Origin: an uncultured Paracoccaceae bacterium
GTDB lineage: Bacteria; Pseudomonadota; Alphaproteobacteria; Rhodobacterales; Rhodobacteraceae
Length of the DNA stretch: 64,000 nt
Reading direction: 5' to 3'
Assembly (NCBI GenBank): GCA_947489325.1
Contig: CANLDA010000005.1
Coordinates: 62,001-126,000 of the forward strand
Shown here piece after piece: positions 54,683 to 62,870 of this stretch. The notes beneath the pieces were generated by a model. The model saw only the letters and a program-made list of their open reading frames with translations. It did no database searches and had not been told where the DNA came from. The position numbers were made by a program, and so were the translations under genes. Positions within the stretch are counted from its first letter, which is position 1; each line of letters opens with the position of its first letter.

Positions 54683-55180
54683 ATGCGTATTGGCCTCTAT
54701 CCTGGCACGTTTGACCCCATCACTTTGGGACATGTTGACATCATTCGTCGCGCCACCGCCTTGGTGGATAAATTGGTCATCGGCGTGGCCATTAACCGTG
54801 ATAAGGGCCCTTTGTTCTCACTCGAAGAACGCGTCGCCATGATCGAGGCGGAATGTGCCGCCTTGTCACGCGAAACCGGCACGGAAATCGTGGCGCATCC
54901 TTTTGAAAATCTGCTGATCGATTGCGCCCGCGATGTTGGTGCGCAAATTATCGTACGCGGCCTGCGCGCTGTCACTGATTTTGAATATGAATATCAAATG
55001 GTTGGCATGAATCGAGCCTTGGATGCCAGCATTGAAACCGTGTTCCTCATGGCCGACTTGCAACATCAGGCGATTGCCAGCAAACTGGTTAAAGAAATCG
55101 CACGCCTTGATGGCGATATCAGTAAATTTGTGACCCCCTTGGTCAAACATGCCCTGCTGGATCGTTTAGGTAAAAAGTAA
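54683..55180 (+). CDS. coaD: Phosphopantetheine adenylyltransferase
   Basis: Penultimate step of coenzyme A synthesis. 165 residues from ATG 54683 after GGAGA. GTFDPITLGHVDI carries the nucleotidyltransferase T-x-G-H motif; further blocks are VRGLRAVTDFEYEYQMVGMNR and ASKLVKEIARLDGDIS. Confidence 0.95.
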   Translation: MRIGLYPGTFDPITLGHVDIIRRATALVDKLVIGVAINRDKGPLFSLEERVAMIEAECAALSRETGTEIVAHPFENLLIDCARDVGAQIIVRGLRAVTDFEYEYQMVGMNRALDASIETVFLMADLQHQAIASKLVKEIARLDGDISKFVTPLVKHALLDRLGKK

Positions 55181-55188
55181 CTCGCGGC

Positions 55189-55246
55189 TTCTTCTTGGTC
55201 AAAATATCCTGGGGTGAATGCCCTTAAGGGCAGAGGGGCAAAGCCC
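55189..55246 (+). repeat. Modular 3'-end repeat, copy 2
   Basis: Starts 8 nt after the coaD stop. The 31-nt head (55189-55219) differs from copy 1 at two positions. Then GCCC-TTAA-GGGC (55220-55231) replaces the middle hairpin of copy 1, and GGGGC-AAA-GCCCC (55234-55246) matches copy 1. The middle stem is entirely different in sequence yet pairs perfectly. Confidence 0.85.
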
Positions 55247-55260
55247 CTCATCATCTGCAT

Positions 55261-55293
55261 AACAAGAAAAAGGCAGCCCAAAGGCTGCCTTTT
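55261..55293 (-). terminator. Rho-independent terminator of tkt
   Basis: AAAGGCAGCC-CAAA-GGCTGCCTTT, 10 perfect pairs plus one A-T; on the minus strand followed by TTTTCTTGTT. Lies after the tkt stop at 55317. Confidence 0.9.
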
Positions 55294-55316
55294 GCATTTG
55301 GATTAAACTCGGCTGA

Positions 55317-57332
55317 TTACAGCATTGCCTTAACTTTATCTGCCACGTTTTGCGCAGTGATGCCGAATTTCTCAAACAATTGCGCCGCCGGGGCAGAGGC
55401 CCCAAAGCTATCCATGCCGACGAAATCGGCCTTGGCTTCGCGACCACGTTCGCCCAGCAACCACGTATCCCAACCTTGACGCACGCCAGCCTCAACAGCC
55501 ACACGTACCGGGCCACCCGGCAGAACGCGTTTGCGATAGGCGTCGTCTTGTTGGGCAAACAGTTCCATACAAGGCATAGACACAACACGTACGCCAATGC
55601 CTTCGGCCTGCAAGAGATCACGCGCAGCCATGGCCACTTCGACCTCAGAACCTGATGCCATGATGATCGCCTGACGTTTGCCATCCGCATCCGCCAGAAC
55701 ATAACCACCTTTGGCAACCAAATTCGCAGTTTTATGTTCGGTGCGCACGGTTGGCAGGTTCTGACGGGTCAGCGCAATAACGGCGGGGGTATCGGTTGAT
55801 GTGACCGCCAATTCCCATGCTTCTGCCGTTTCCACCGTGTCTGCAGGGCGGAACACATGGGTGTTCGGCGTCGCGCGGCAAATTGCCAGATGCTCGACCG
55901 GTTGGTGGGTTGGGCCGTCTTCGCCCACACCAATGGAATCATGGGTCATCACGAACACAGTCGGAATTTTCATCAATGCTGCCAGACGCATCGCAGGGCG
56001 CGCGTAATCGGTGAAACAAAAGAAAGTGCCGCTATAGGGCCGCACACCGCCATGCAATGCCATACCGTTCATTGCTGAGGCCATGCCATGTTCACGGATA
56101 CCCCAATAAACATAGCGGCCACCGCGATTATCCACATCAAACACGCCCAGATCGGCGGTTTTGGTGTTGTTGGAACCGGTCAAGTCCGCAGAACCGCCCA
56201 CGGTTTCCGGCATGATCGGGTTGATCACAGCCAGCGCCATTTCACTGGATTTACGGGTTGCGACCTTTGGCTGGTCTTCTGAAATCTGCTTTTTCAACGC
56301 TTTGATGGTAGCAGACAGCTTCTTAGGGGTTTCCAAGGCATAGGCACGATTGAACTGGGCCTGTTTCTGACCGGATAGCGTGGCAAAACGTGCCTCCCAT
56401 TCGGTGCGATCTGCGCCACCACGGGCACCAATGGCTTCCCACTGGGATTTGATGTCTGCAGGCACTTCAAACGGGCCATAATCCCAGCCATACGCCTCTT
56501 TGGCAGCTTTCAGTTGATCCGCATCTGTCAGCGCGCCATGACCCTTAGAGGTGTCCTGCGCGGCATGACCCAAAGCAATGTGGGTTTTACAGGCAATCAT
56601 AGAGGGTTTTTGGGATTTCTTGGCTGCCACGATGGCTGCGTCAATCGCCTCGGGATCATGGCCGTCAATTTCCTGAACATGCCAACCAGATGCTTTGAAG
56701 CGCGCAACCTGGTCAGTACGGTCTGACAGCTCCACGCTGCCATCAATGGTGATGTTGTTGTTGTCCCAGAATACAACCAGCTTGGACAATTCATGGCGTC
56801 CTGCAAGGCCAATGGCCTCTTGGCTGATGCCTTCCATAAGGCAGCCATCACCGGCGATGACATAGGTGTGGTGATCCACGACCTTCTTGCCATATTGCGC
56901 ACGTTGCATTTCTTCGGCCATGGCAAAGCCTACAGAATTGGCGATCCCTTGTCCCAAAGGACCAGTGGTGGTTTCCACGGCATCCAAAAGGAAGTTTTCG
57001 GGATGACCTGCCGTCAATTTACCCATCTGGCGGAAATCACGGATCTGCTCGATCGGCAGCTGTTTGTCGCCCACCAAATGCAGCAACGAATAAATCAGCA
57101 TAGAGCCATGACCCGCTGACAGGATAAACCGGTCACGATCTGGCCAGTTTGGCGCAGATGCATCAAATTTGAGGTGCTTTTCAAATAGCACGGTTGCCAC
57201 GTCGGCCATGCCCATAGGCATGCCAGAGTGGCCAGAGTTGGCGGCAGCAACCGCATCCAGTGTCAGGGCACGGATAGCAGCGGCTTTCATCCAGTGATCA
57301 GGGTTCTTGGCTTTCAAAGCGGCAATGTCCAC
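55317..57332 (-). CDS. tkt: Transketolase
   Basis: Transfers two-carbon units in the non-oxidative pentose phosphate pathway. 671 residues. I take GTG 57332 as start (read Met-Asp-Ile-Ala-Ala-Leu), because AAGGAAG lies 6 nt upstream and the family begins there; an upstream TTG at 57413 is unlikely. The thiamine diphosphate motif is [22 protein letters not shown]...WDNN; the transketolase-specific blocks [11 protein letters not shown] and [13 protein letters not shown] are present. Confidence 0.95.
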   Translation of the reverse strand: MDIAALKAKNPDHWMKAAAIRALTLDAVAAANSGHSGMPMGMADVATVLFEKHLKFDASAPNWPDRDRFILSAGHGSMLIYSLLHLVGDKQLPIEQIRDFRQMGKLTAGHPENFLLDAVETTTGPLGQGIANSVGFAMAEEMQRAQYGKKVVDHHTYVIAGDGCLMEGISQEAIGLAGRHELSKLVVFWDNNNITIDGSVELSDRTDQVARFKASGWHVQEIDGHDPEAIDAAIVAAKKSQKPSMIACKTHIALGHAAQDTSKGHGALTDADQLKAAKEAYGWDYGPFEVPADIKSQWEAIGARGGADRTEWEARFATLSGQKQAQFNRAYALETPKKLSATIKALKKQISEDQPKVATRKSSEMALAVINPIMPETVGGSADLTGSNNTKTADLGVFDVDNRGGRYVYWGIREHGMASAMNGMALHGGVRPYSGTFFCFTDYARPAMRLAALMKIPTVFVMTHDSIGVGEDGPTHQPVEHLAICRATPNTHVFRPADTVETAEAWELAVTSTDTPAVIALTRQNLPTVRTEHKTANLVAKGGYVLADADGKRQAIIMASGSEVEVAMAARDLLQAEGIGVRVVSMPCMELFAQQDDAYRKRVLPGGPVRVAVEAGVRQGWDTWLLGERGREAKADFVGMDSFGASAPAAQLFEKFGITAQNVADKVKAML

Positions 57333-57548
57333 GAACAACTTCCTTGTTTTGCAGCACAATGGGTTTGCTTGCTCAATAACAGTCTTTGGCGCAAGATCAA
57401 GCACACAGCACAAGTGCTTGAAGTCAAAGGGGGCGCATTTTATCAGCGCTTTGGGTAAACTTGACCAAAGCCGGTCAAATGCCGATTCGCATATGCGATT
57501 TGGCAGGGGGCGCGAGGCCGGTGAAAATGAAATACGGGAATGAGGCCG

Positions 57549-58067
57549 ATGAGTGATATCAGCGAACTAGAAAGCCGGATCAGCGCTGCGATGGACCGGA
57601 TTGGGCGCGGGCTTGAAACACTGAACACAGGTGGAGACGATTCCGCATCTCAGGCAGAGATTGAACAGCTCAAAACACTGCTTGATGAAGAGAAAACAGT
57701 TTCTGCACAGCTGGAAGAACGTATTCGCGGGTTAAAAGAAAAATTCGATGCGGAAATTACGGCTCTGAAACAGGCTGATACCGCCCGTGAAACCGCGACT
57801 GTTGAATTGGATCAACGCTGCCAGCGGGTCAAACGTACAAATCAGGCATTGCGCGAAAACATTGCCAACCTGCGTGAAGCCAACCGTCAGAATCTGGGTG
57901 ATGCGCATTTGATAAACAAATCTATGCAGATTGAACTGGACGCACTGCGTGCAGCGCGGGCGGTAGAAAAGGCAGAGATTGACGCGATTATGGCGACGCT
58001 CAAGCCTTTGGTGTCTGAAAACAGCGAAGATACGCCACAAGCTGAACAAACCATGGGAGATGCCTGA
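57549..58067 (+). CDS. Coiled-coil protein upstream of zapA
   Basis: 172 residues from ATG 57549 ([12 protein letters not shown]), predominantly heptad coiled coil ([38 protein letters not shown]). No known domain. The stop overlaps the zapA start (TGATG), so its product is made with ZapA and may also act at the divisome; that role is inferred from position only. Confidence 0.8.
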   Translation: MSDISELESRISAAMDRIGRGLETLNTGGDDSASQAEIEQLKTLLDEEKTVSAQLEERIRGLKEKFDAEITALKQADTARETATVELDQRCQRVKRTNQALRENIANLREANRQNLGDAHLINKSMQIELDALRAARAVEKAEIDAIMATLKPLVSENSEDTPQAEQTMGDA

Positions 58068-58462
58068 TGCCAGAGGTTCAAATCACAATCGGCGGACGTC
58101 AATTTGATGTGGCCTGTCAGGCAGGTGAAGATCAATTTTTGAAATCTGCGGCAAAAATGTTGGATGACGAAGCGCAAGTTCTTGCCAGCCAGATCGGGCG
58201 TATTCCCGAACCTCGTATGCTGTTGATGGCAGGGTTGATGCTGGCCGATAAAACCGCAGGGCTCGAAGATAAGCTGCGCGAGGCTGAGGCTAAATTGGCG
58301 GCGCAGGCTGCGGAATTGGAAATGATGCGTAATCAGCCAAAACCGGAACCCGAGAAAGTTGAGGTGCCCGTGGTGCCTGCTGGTGTAAGCGAAGCATTGG
58401 CCGAGCTTGCCGCGCGTGCAGAGTCTCTTGCGGCAGATGTGGAAGAAAAAGTAAACGCCTGA
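58067..58462 (+). CDS. zapA: Cell division protein ZapA
   Basis: 131 residues, a FtsZ-bundling Z-ring factor. VQITIGGRQFDVACQAGEDQFLKSAAKMLDDEAQVL is the ZapA core, followed by a coiled coil and an Ala/Glu-rich tail. Translationally coupled to the coiled-coil gene upstream. Confidence 0.9.
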   Translation: MPEVQITIGGRQFDVACQAGEDQFLKSAAKMLDDEAQVLASQIGRIPEPRMLLMAGLMLADKTAGLEDKLREAEAKLAAQAAELEMMRNQPKPEPEKVEVPVVPAGVSEALAELAARAESLAADVEEKVNA

Positions 58463-58554
58463 CCACGCTATAAAATCTGAGGTGAGGGCGCTGCCCTCGT
58501 CTCGTAGGCGGAACTATAATCGCTGTCTATTGTTGGTGATCATAAGGCAAAGTA

Positions 58555-58578
58555 AAAGGCGCAATAAGATGCGCCTTT
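58555..58578. terminator. Bidirectional Rho-independent terminator
   Basis: AAAGGCGCA-ATAAGA-TGCGCCTTT, 9 pairs, between the convergent zapA and grxD genes with A/T-rich flanks on both sides. The 145 bases between the genes hold nothing else I can support, apart from GAGGGC-GCT-GCCCTC near 58484. Confidence 0.75.
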
Positions 58579-58607
58579 GTGTTTAAGGTGTTGGAATATT
58601 TTATAAA

Positions 58608-58970
58608 TTATCCGTTGGCTTCGCGGATTTTGGTAGCTGCGTCTTTGTCATAGCTCACACCATTGTCATCAAACATTGTGTCCAACTCACCAGACAGGGT
58701 CATCTCGGTGATGATGTCGCAACCGCCGACAAATTCACCTTTGACATAAAGCTGTGGTACAGTCGGCCAGTCGGAATAATCCTTGATGCCCTGACGGATG
58801 GCTTCGTCAGCCAGCACATTCACATCGGCAAAATCGACGCCCATATAGTTTAGCACGCCGGCGACGCGGCTGGAAAAGCCACATTGCGGCATGTCCTTGG
58901 TGCCTTTCATATACAGCACGACATCGTTTGCTTTTACGGTTTCGTCGATCTGTGTTTTTACATCGCTCAT
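58608..58970 (-). CDS. grxD: Monothiol glutaredoxin (Grx4 family)
   Basis: 120 residues. Active site CGFS with Cys30 (MPQCGFSSRV); the GSH/iron-sulfur block WPTVPQLYVKGEFVGGCDI. The family binds a [2Fe-2S] cluster and partners with BolA proteins; a bolA-like gene follows 69 nt upstream on the same strand. Confidence 0.95.
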   Translation of the reverse strand: MSDVKTQIDETVKANDVVLYMKGTKDMPQCGFSSRVAGVLNYMGVDFADVNVLADEAIRQGIKDYSDWPTVPQLYVKGEFVGGCDIITEMTLSGELDTMFDDNGVSYDKDAATKIREANG

Positions 58971-59039
58971 CTGACGTATCCTTGTCTGTGGGCAGGGCAG
59001 TACTGCCGTAATTTCATAGAGTGCTAGGCAACAGAGGGG

Positions 59040-59276
59040 TCACTCGGGCACTTTGGTGGTCAGGCCTAGGGCATGGAGATCGCCGTTAGAACCATCCATC
59101 TTACCTTTTAGGGCGGCATAAACAGCGCGTTGTTGTTGTACTCGGTTCATGCCGCGAAAGCTCTCGTCGATGACCATAGCGGACATATGAACACCGTCAT
59201 TTCCGGCCACCTGAATTTCCGCATCAGGAAAGCTTTCACGCAAGAGTTCTTCGATCTCGTGGGCTTGCATTGGCAT
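59040..59276 (-). CDS. BolA/IbaG family protein
   Basis: 78 residues with the BolA fold: EELLRESFPDAEIQVAGNDGVHMSAMVID and FRGMNRVQQQRAVYAAL. A conserved His (HMSAM) and the length fit the BolA2/IbaG group that works with Grx4 in iron-sulfur trafficking. AAGGA precedes ATG 59276. Same strand as grxD. Confidence 0.92.
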   Translation of the reverse strand: MPMQAHEIEELLRESFPDAEIQVAGNDGVHMSAMVIDESFRGMNRVQQQRAVYAALKGKMDGSNGDLHALGLTTKVPE

Positions 59277-59335
59277 GGCTTAAATCCTTTGATGTCTTAA
59301 GCGGAATCTAGGGGGGATCCCTGAGGTGTTCAAGA

Positions 59336-59366
59336 CAAAGGCCGCTTCATTTATGAAACGGCCCTT
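59336..59366 (-). terminator. Probable terminator of purL
   Basis: AAGGCCGCTTCAT and ATGAAACGGCCCTT form an imperfect 11-13 bp stem; on the minus strand it is followed by TTTGTCTTG. 13 nt after the purL stop. Confidence 0.6.
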
Positions 59367-59378
59367 GAAAATGTGTGA

Positions 59379-61544
59379 TCAGGCAACCGCCTGTGCAAAA
59401 CTTTGGCGGAAGACGTCGGCCAAATCTGCCAGCGGTGCCTCGGACGCGCCCATGCGCACTGTGTCACCGGTAAAGCGTCCCACGGTCACGATTGGCACCC
59501 CTGACTGACCTGCGGCAATCATCAGGGCTTCTGCCTGATCAAAGTTGCAGGCCACAAGGTAACGCGCCTGATCCTCACCAAAAAGCTCTTGCGTATTGTC
59601 GCTGTCCAGAACGACACCAACACCTGCGGCTTCGGCCATTTCAAAGGCTGCAAGCGCCAATCCGCCATCGGCCAAATCGGTGCAGGCCTTTATCATTGCG
59701 CGGTTTTCGCGGATGAATTCACCGTTTCGCTTTTCGGCATCCAAATCGACTGCCGGTGCGTCGCCGTCTTCGCGGTTGAACACCTCTGCCAGCAGGGCAG
59801 ATTGGCCAAGGTGACCTTCGGTGGTTCCAATGAGAACAGCAACATGACCATCGCGTGCTTCGCCGAGAATTGGCTCTTCGTCAGCAGCAATCAGACCAAC
59901 CGCGCCGATGGTCGGGGTTGGTAGGATCCCCTGACCGTCTGTTTCATTATACAGCGATACGTTGCCAGAAACGATGGGCATGTTCAGCGCAGACACCGCC
60001 TCGGCGATGCCTTTGATGGCGCCGACGAATTGACCCATGATTTCGGGCTTTTCGGGATTGCCGAAATTCATGTTGTCGGTGGTTGCCAGAGGCAGCGCGC
60101 CGACAGATGTCAGGTTACGATAGGCTTCGGCCACGGCCTGTTTGCCGCCCTCTACTGGGTTGGCGCGCACATAGCGAGGAGTCACGTCGCTGGTGAAGGC
60201 CAATTTCTTGTCACTGCCATGCACACGGATCACGCCTGATCCCAGACCGGGGCCACGTGCTGTGTCTGCCATGACCATGCTGTCATATTGATCATACACC
60301 CACTGTTTGCCTGCATAGTTGGGCGAGGACAGCAGCGCCTTTAGGCCATCAATCGGATCAATCGACGGCACGTCTGCATCTGTCAACGGTTCGGCCGCCG
60401 GGGTTTCCACCCATGGGCGGTCATATTCAGGCGCACTGGAGGCCAGTTTTGACAATGGCAGATCGGCCATGATCTCATCGTTGAGTAAGATAAGGAAACG
60501 ATCTTCGGGGATGGTTTCCCCGACGATGGCAAAATCCAAATCCCATTTCTCAAAAACGGCACGCGCCTCGGCTTCAAGCTCTGGTTTCAAAACCATCAGC
60601 ATGCGTTCCTGAGATTCCGACAGCATCATTTCATAGGCTGTCATGTTCTCTTCGCGCTGAGGCACATCCTGAAGGTTCAGTTTGACACCAAGACCGCCTT
60701 TATCGCCCATCTCCACGGCAGAACAGGTCAGGCCCGCCGCCCCCATGTCCTGAATGGAAATCACGGCACCGGTCTGCATCAGCTCCAGCGTTGCCTCCAT
60801 CAGGCGTTTTTCGGTGAAGGGATCGCCAACCTGAACGGTGGGACGCTTGTCCTCAATCGTGTCATCAAATTCTGCCGATGCCATGGTGGCACCACCCACG
60901 CCGTCACGGCCGGTCTTTGCACCAAGGTACACAACAGGCATGCCCACGCCGGAGGCAGCGGAATAGAAAATCTTGTCAGTATCTGCCAAACCTGCGGCAA
61001 ATGCATTCACAAGACAATTGCCATTGTAGGCGGGGTGAAAGCGAACCTCGCCGCCCACGGTGGGAACGCCAAAGCAGTTGCCATATCCGCCTACACCTTC
61101 GACCACACCATTGACCAACTGGCGTGTCTTGGGGTGATCCGGTTCGCCAAAGCTGAGTGAGTTCATCGCCGCCACGGGACGTGCGCCCATGGTAAAGACG
61201 TCGCGCAAAATGCCGCCAACACCAGTGGCCGCACCGTTATAAGGCTCAATATAGGAGGGGTGGTTGTGGCTTTCCATTTTGAACACCACGGCCTGACCGT
61301 CGCCAATATCCACGATACCTGCATTTTCGCCGGGGCCACAGATGACTTGGGGGCCTTCAGTCGGCAAGGTGCGCAGCCATTTTTTGGAGGATTTATAAGA
61401 ACAATGCTCGTTCCACATGGCCGAAAAGATACCCAATTCGGTGAATGTCGGTTCGCGGCCGATGATTTCCAGGATGCGCTCGTACTCGTCGGGCTTCAAT
61501 CCGTGGGCTGCGATCAGGTCTTCGGTGATGGCCGGTTCTTGCAT
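59379..61544 (-). CDS. purL: Phosphoribosylformylglycinamidine synthase subunit PurL
   Basis: Fourth step of purine biosynthesis. 721 residues, the small-subunit type that works with PurS and Pur[52 protein letters not shown] and the internal duplication ([16 protein letters not shown]-like segment, NVSLYNE) are standard. No purS or purQ in the window. Confidence 0.96.
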   Translation of the reverse strand: MQEPAITEDLIAAHGLKPDEYERILEIIGREPTFTELGIFSAMWNEHCSYKSSKKWLRTLPTEGPQVICGPGENAGIVDIGDGQAVVFKMESHNHPSYIEPYNGAATGVGGILRDVFTMGARPVAAMNSLSFGEPDHPKTRQLVNGVVEGVGGYGNCFGVPTVGGEVRFHPAYNGNCLVNAFAAGLADTDKIFYSAASGVGMPVVYLGAKTGRDGVGGATMASAEFDDTIEDKRPTVQVGDPFTEKRLMEATLELMQTGAVISIQDMGAAGLTCSAVEMGDKGGLGVKLNLQDVPQREENMTAYEMMLSESQERMLMVLKPELEAEARAVFEKWDLDFAIVGETIPEDRFLILLNDEIMADLPLSKLASSAPEYDRPWVETPAAEPLTDADVPSIDPIDGLKALLSSPNYAGKQWVYDQYDSMVMADTARGPGLGSGVIRVHGSDKKLAFTSDVTPRYVRANPVEGGKQAVAEAYRNLTSVGALPLATTDNMNFGNPEKPEIMGQFVGAIKGIAEAVSALNMPIVSGNVSLYNETDGQGILPTPTIGAVGLIAADEEPILGEARDGHVAVLIGTTEGHLGQSALLAEVFNREDGDAPAVDLDAEKRNGEFIRENRAMIKACTDLADGGLALAAFEMAEAAGVGVVLDSDNTQELFGEDQARYLVACNFDQAEALMIAAGQSGVPIVTVGRFTGDTVRMGASEAPLADLADVFRQSFAQAVA

Positions 61545-61639
61545 GGTCTAAGATTCCCCAAGGCTACGTTGGCCGCTCTTTAGTTCATTACGCCATTCGG
61601 GGAAAGGGGCAGATGCATCTTTGAGGGGCTGAAATGCCC

Positions 61640-61709
61640 AAAAAAAAGGCCGAGCATAAGCTCGGCCGAAGTCCAACAGGGAGGTGAAGATGATGCAAGC
61701 ATCGTCTTC
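61640..61709 (-). ncRNA. Candidate small regulatory RNA (alphaproteobacterial CCUCC-motif type)
   Basis: About 70 nt on the minus strand. The predicted 5' end (61709) coincides with a stem GAAGACGATGC-TT-GCATCATCTTC (one mismatch, 61686-61709). A single-stranded stretch holds CCUCCC (61679-61684), and then comes an intrinsic terminator GGCCGAGC-TTAT-GCTCGGCC (61648-61667) with eight T. Promoter elements lie at the right distance upstream. This layout fits the alphaproteobacterial Cuckoo/CcsR sRNAs, whose CCUCC motif pairs with Shine-Dalgarno-like sites; here only CCUCCC is found, not the longer CCUCCUCCC. An alternative is an attenuated leader of purL. Confidence 0.6.
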
Positions 61710-61716
61710 GAGATTT

Positions 61717-61745
61717 GAATTAGGACTCTGGTGTGCATCTTTCAA
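61717..61745 (-). promoter_or_regulatory. Promoter of the candidate sRNA
   Basis: Minus strand TTGAAA (61740-61745), 17-nt spacer, TAATTC (61717-61722). Predicted start about 7 nt downstream falls on the first base of the sRNA stem. Confidence 0.6.
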
Positions 61746-61774
61746 GAAAAATCCGGCTTAGAAAAAGCAAAGCT

Positions 61775-61795
61775 GATATGCACTCATTGCATATC
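61775..61795 (-). terminator. Hairpin at the lysR stop codon
   Basis: GATATGCA-ATGAG-TGCATATC, 8 perfect pairs, overlapping the lysR stop (61795-61797); on the minus strand followed by a T-rich stretch including CTTTGCTTTTTC. Probably ends the lysR transcript ahead of the sRNA promoter. Confidence 0.6.
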
Positions 61796-62700
61796 TACAG
61801 ATTTCCTTGTTCTCTCAGGTGTTTGCGATGCAATGTGATCTCTTGTTGGATAAAGTCCCGGAACGCCTGAATCCGCTTGGATTGGCGCAATTCCTCGGGA
61901 TAGGCGAGGTATACAGGCACCTCAACACTTTCCAGATCGGGCAACACCCGTACAAGATCCGGGGATTCCTCGACCACGTAATCCGGCAAAACACCAATTC
62001 CAAGGTCATGCAACACGGTTTGAAGCACGCCAAAATAATTATTCACAGTCAACAGCGATGGTACATCGCTTGTCAATAACGTCTGTACAAGGGATGCACC
62101 TGCCGACACTTGTGCGGCGCGGGTGTTTTGGCAAATCAGGCGATGGTGGTGCAAATCTTCGACTGTTTCGGGGGTGCCGTTCTTGTCCAGATACTCTTGC
62201 GTTGCAAAAAGACGCATCCGTACGCTCATCATGCGTTTGCGGATCAGGTCGGCCTGGCTTGGCTCTTTCATACGAATGGCAACGTCGGCCTCGCGCATGG
62301 GAAGATCAAGAACCTTCTCTTCCAGCATCAGGTCAATGTTGAGATCGGGATATTGTTCATACAGCTTGTGCAAACGCGGTGCGAGCCAAAGTGTCCCAAA
62401 ACCAATGGTCGTGGTGACACGCAATTCACCAAACACCTCTTCCTCGCTGTCGCGAATACGCGCAGCTGCGGCATCAAGGCGTTTGATCATAGCGCTGGTG
62501 GCGTCAAACAGCAATTCCCCCTGCTCGGTCAGAATCAGGCCACGCGCATGACGGTGAAACAATGTGGTGTTTAGTGATTCTTCTAGTGCGCGCACCTGAC
62601 GGCTGACAGCAGATTGTGACAGATGAAGGGTGTCACCAGCATGTGTCAGGCTGCCCGCGTCCGCAACAGCGTGAAATATTCGTAATTTGTCCCAGTCCAT
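61795..62700 (-). CDS. LysR-family transcriptional regulator
   Basis: 301 residues. N-terminal winged helix MDWDKLRIFHAVADAGSLTHAGDTLHLSQSAVSRQVRALEESL, effector domain with TTTIGFGTLWLAPRLHKLYEQYPDLNIDLML. Divergent from the IOR-like gene with 170 bp between starts, and probably its regulator. Confidence 0.92.
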   Translation of the reverse strand: MDWDKLRIFHAVADAGSLTHAGDTLHLSQSAVSRQVRALEESLNTTLFHRHARGLILTEQGELLFDATSAMIKRLDAAAARIRDSEEEVFGELRVTTTIGFGTLWLAPRLHKLYEQYPDLNIDLMLEEKVLDLPMREADVAIRMKEPSQADLIRKRMMSVRMRLFATQEYLDKNGTPETVEDLHHHRLICQNTRAAQVSAGASLVQTLLTSDVPSLLTVNNYFGVLQTVLHDLGIGVLPDYVVEESPDLVRVLPDLESVEVPVYLAYPEELRQSKRIQAFRDFIQQEITLHRKHLREQGNL

Positions 62701-62732
62701 GTCGCAACTTTCGTTATCCTGCGTAAGTCATA

Positions 62733-62745
62733 TGATAACTTATCA
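62733..62745. promoter_or_regulatory. Operator-like dyad between lysR and the IOR-like gene
   Basis: TGATAA-C-TTATCA, 6-bp arms, 33 bp upstream of the lysR start in the divergent promoter region. Confidence 0.45.
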
Positions 62746-62870
62746 AAAAACGAAACAAGTGACGTGAGGTTTTAGGGCTGTCATCACGATAAATCGTTTT
62801 GTGGGTCAATATTTATGACCTAATATCTCCTTATATTATGAATAACACATCCAGCCACAGGGAACGCCAG

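Noticed and set aside
58463-58607. 6S RNA (ssrS) downstream of zapA
   Set aside because: ssrS often follows zapA, but only about 90 bases separate zapA from a terminator and no long bulged hairpin is visible.
61548-61745. 65-codon ORF between purL and lysR
   Set aside because: The frame runs through the promoter-stem-terminator of the candidate sRNA, and its later part is the terminator itself, so coding is unlikely.
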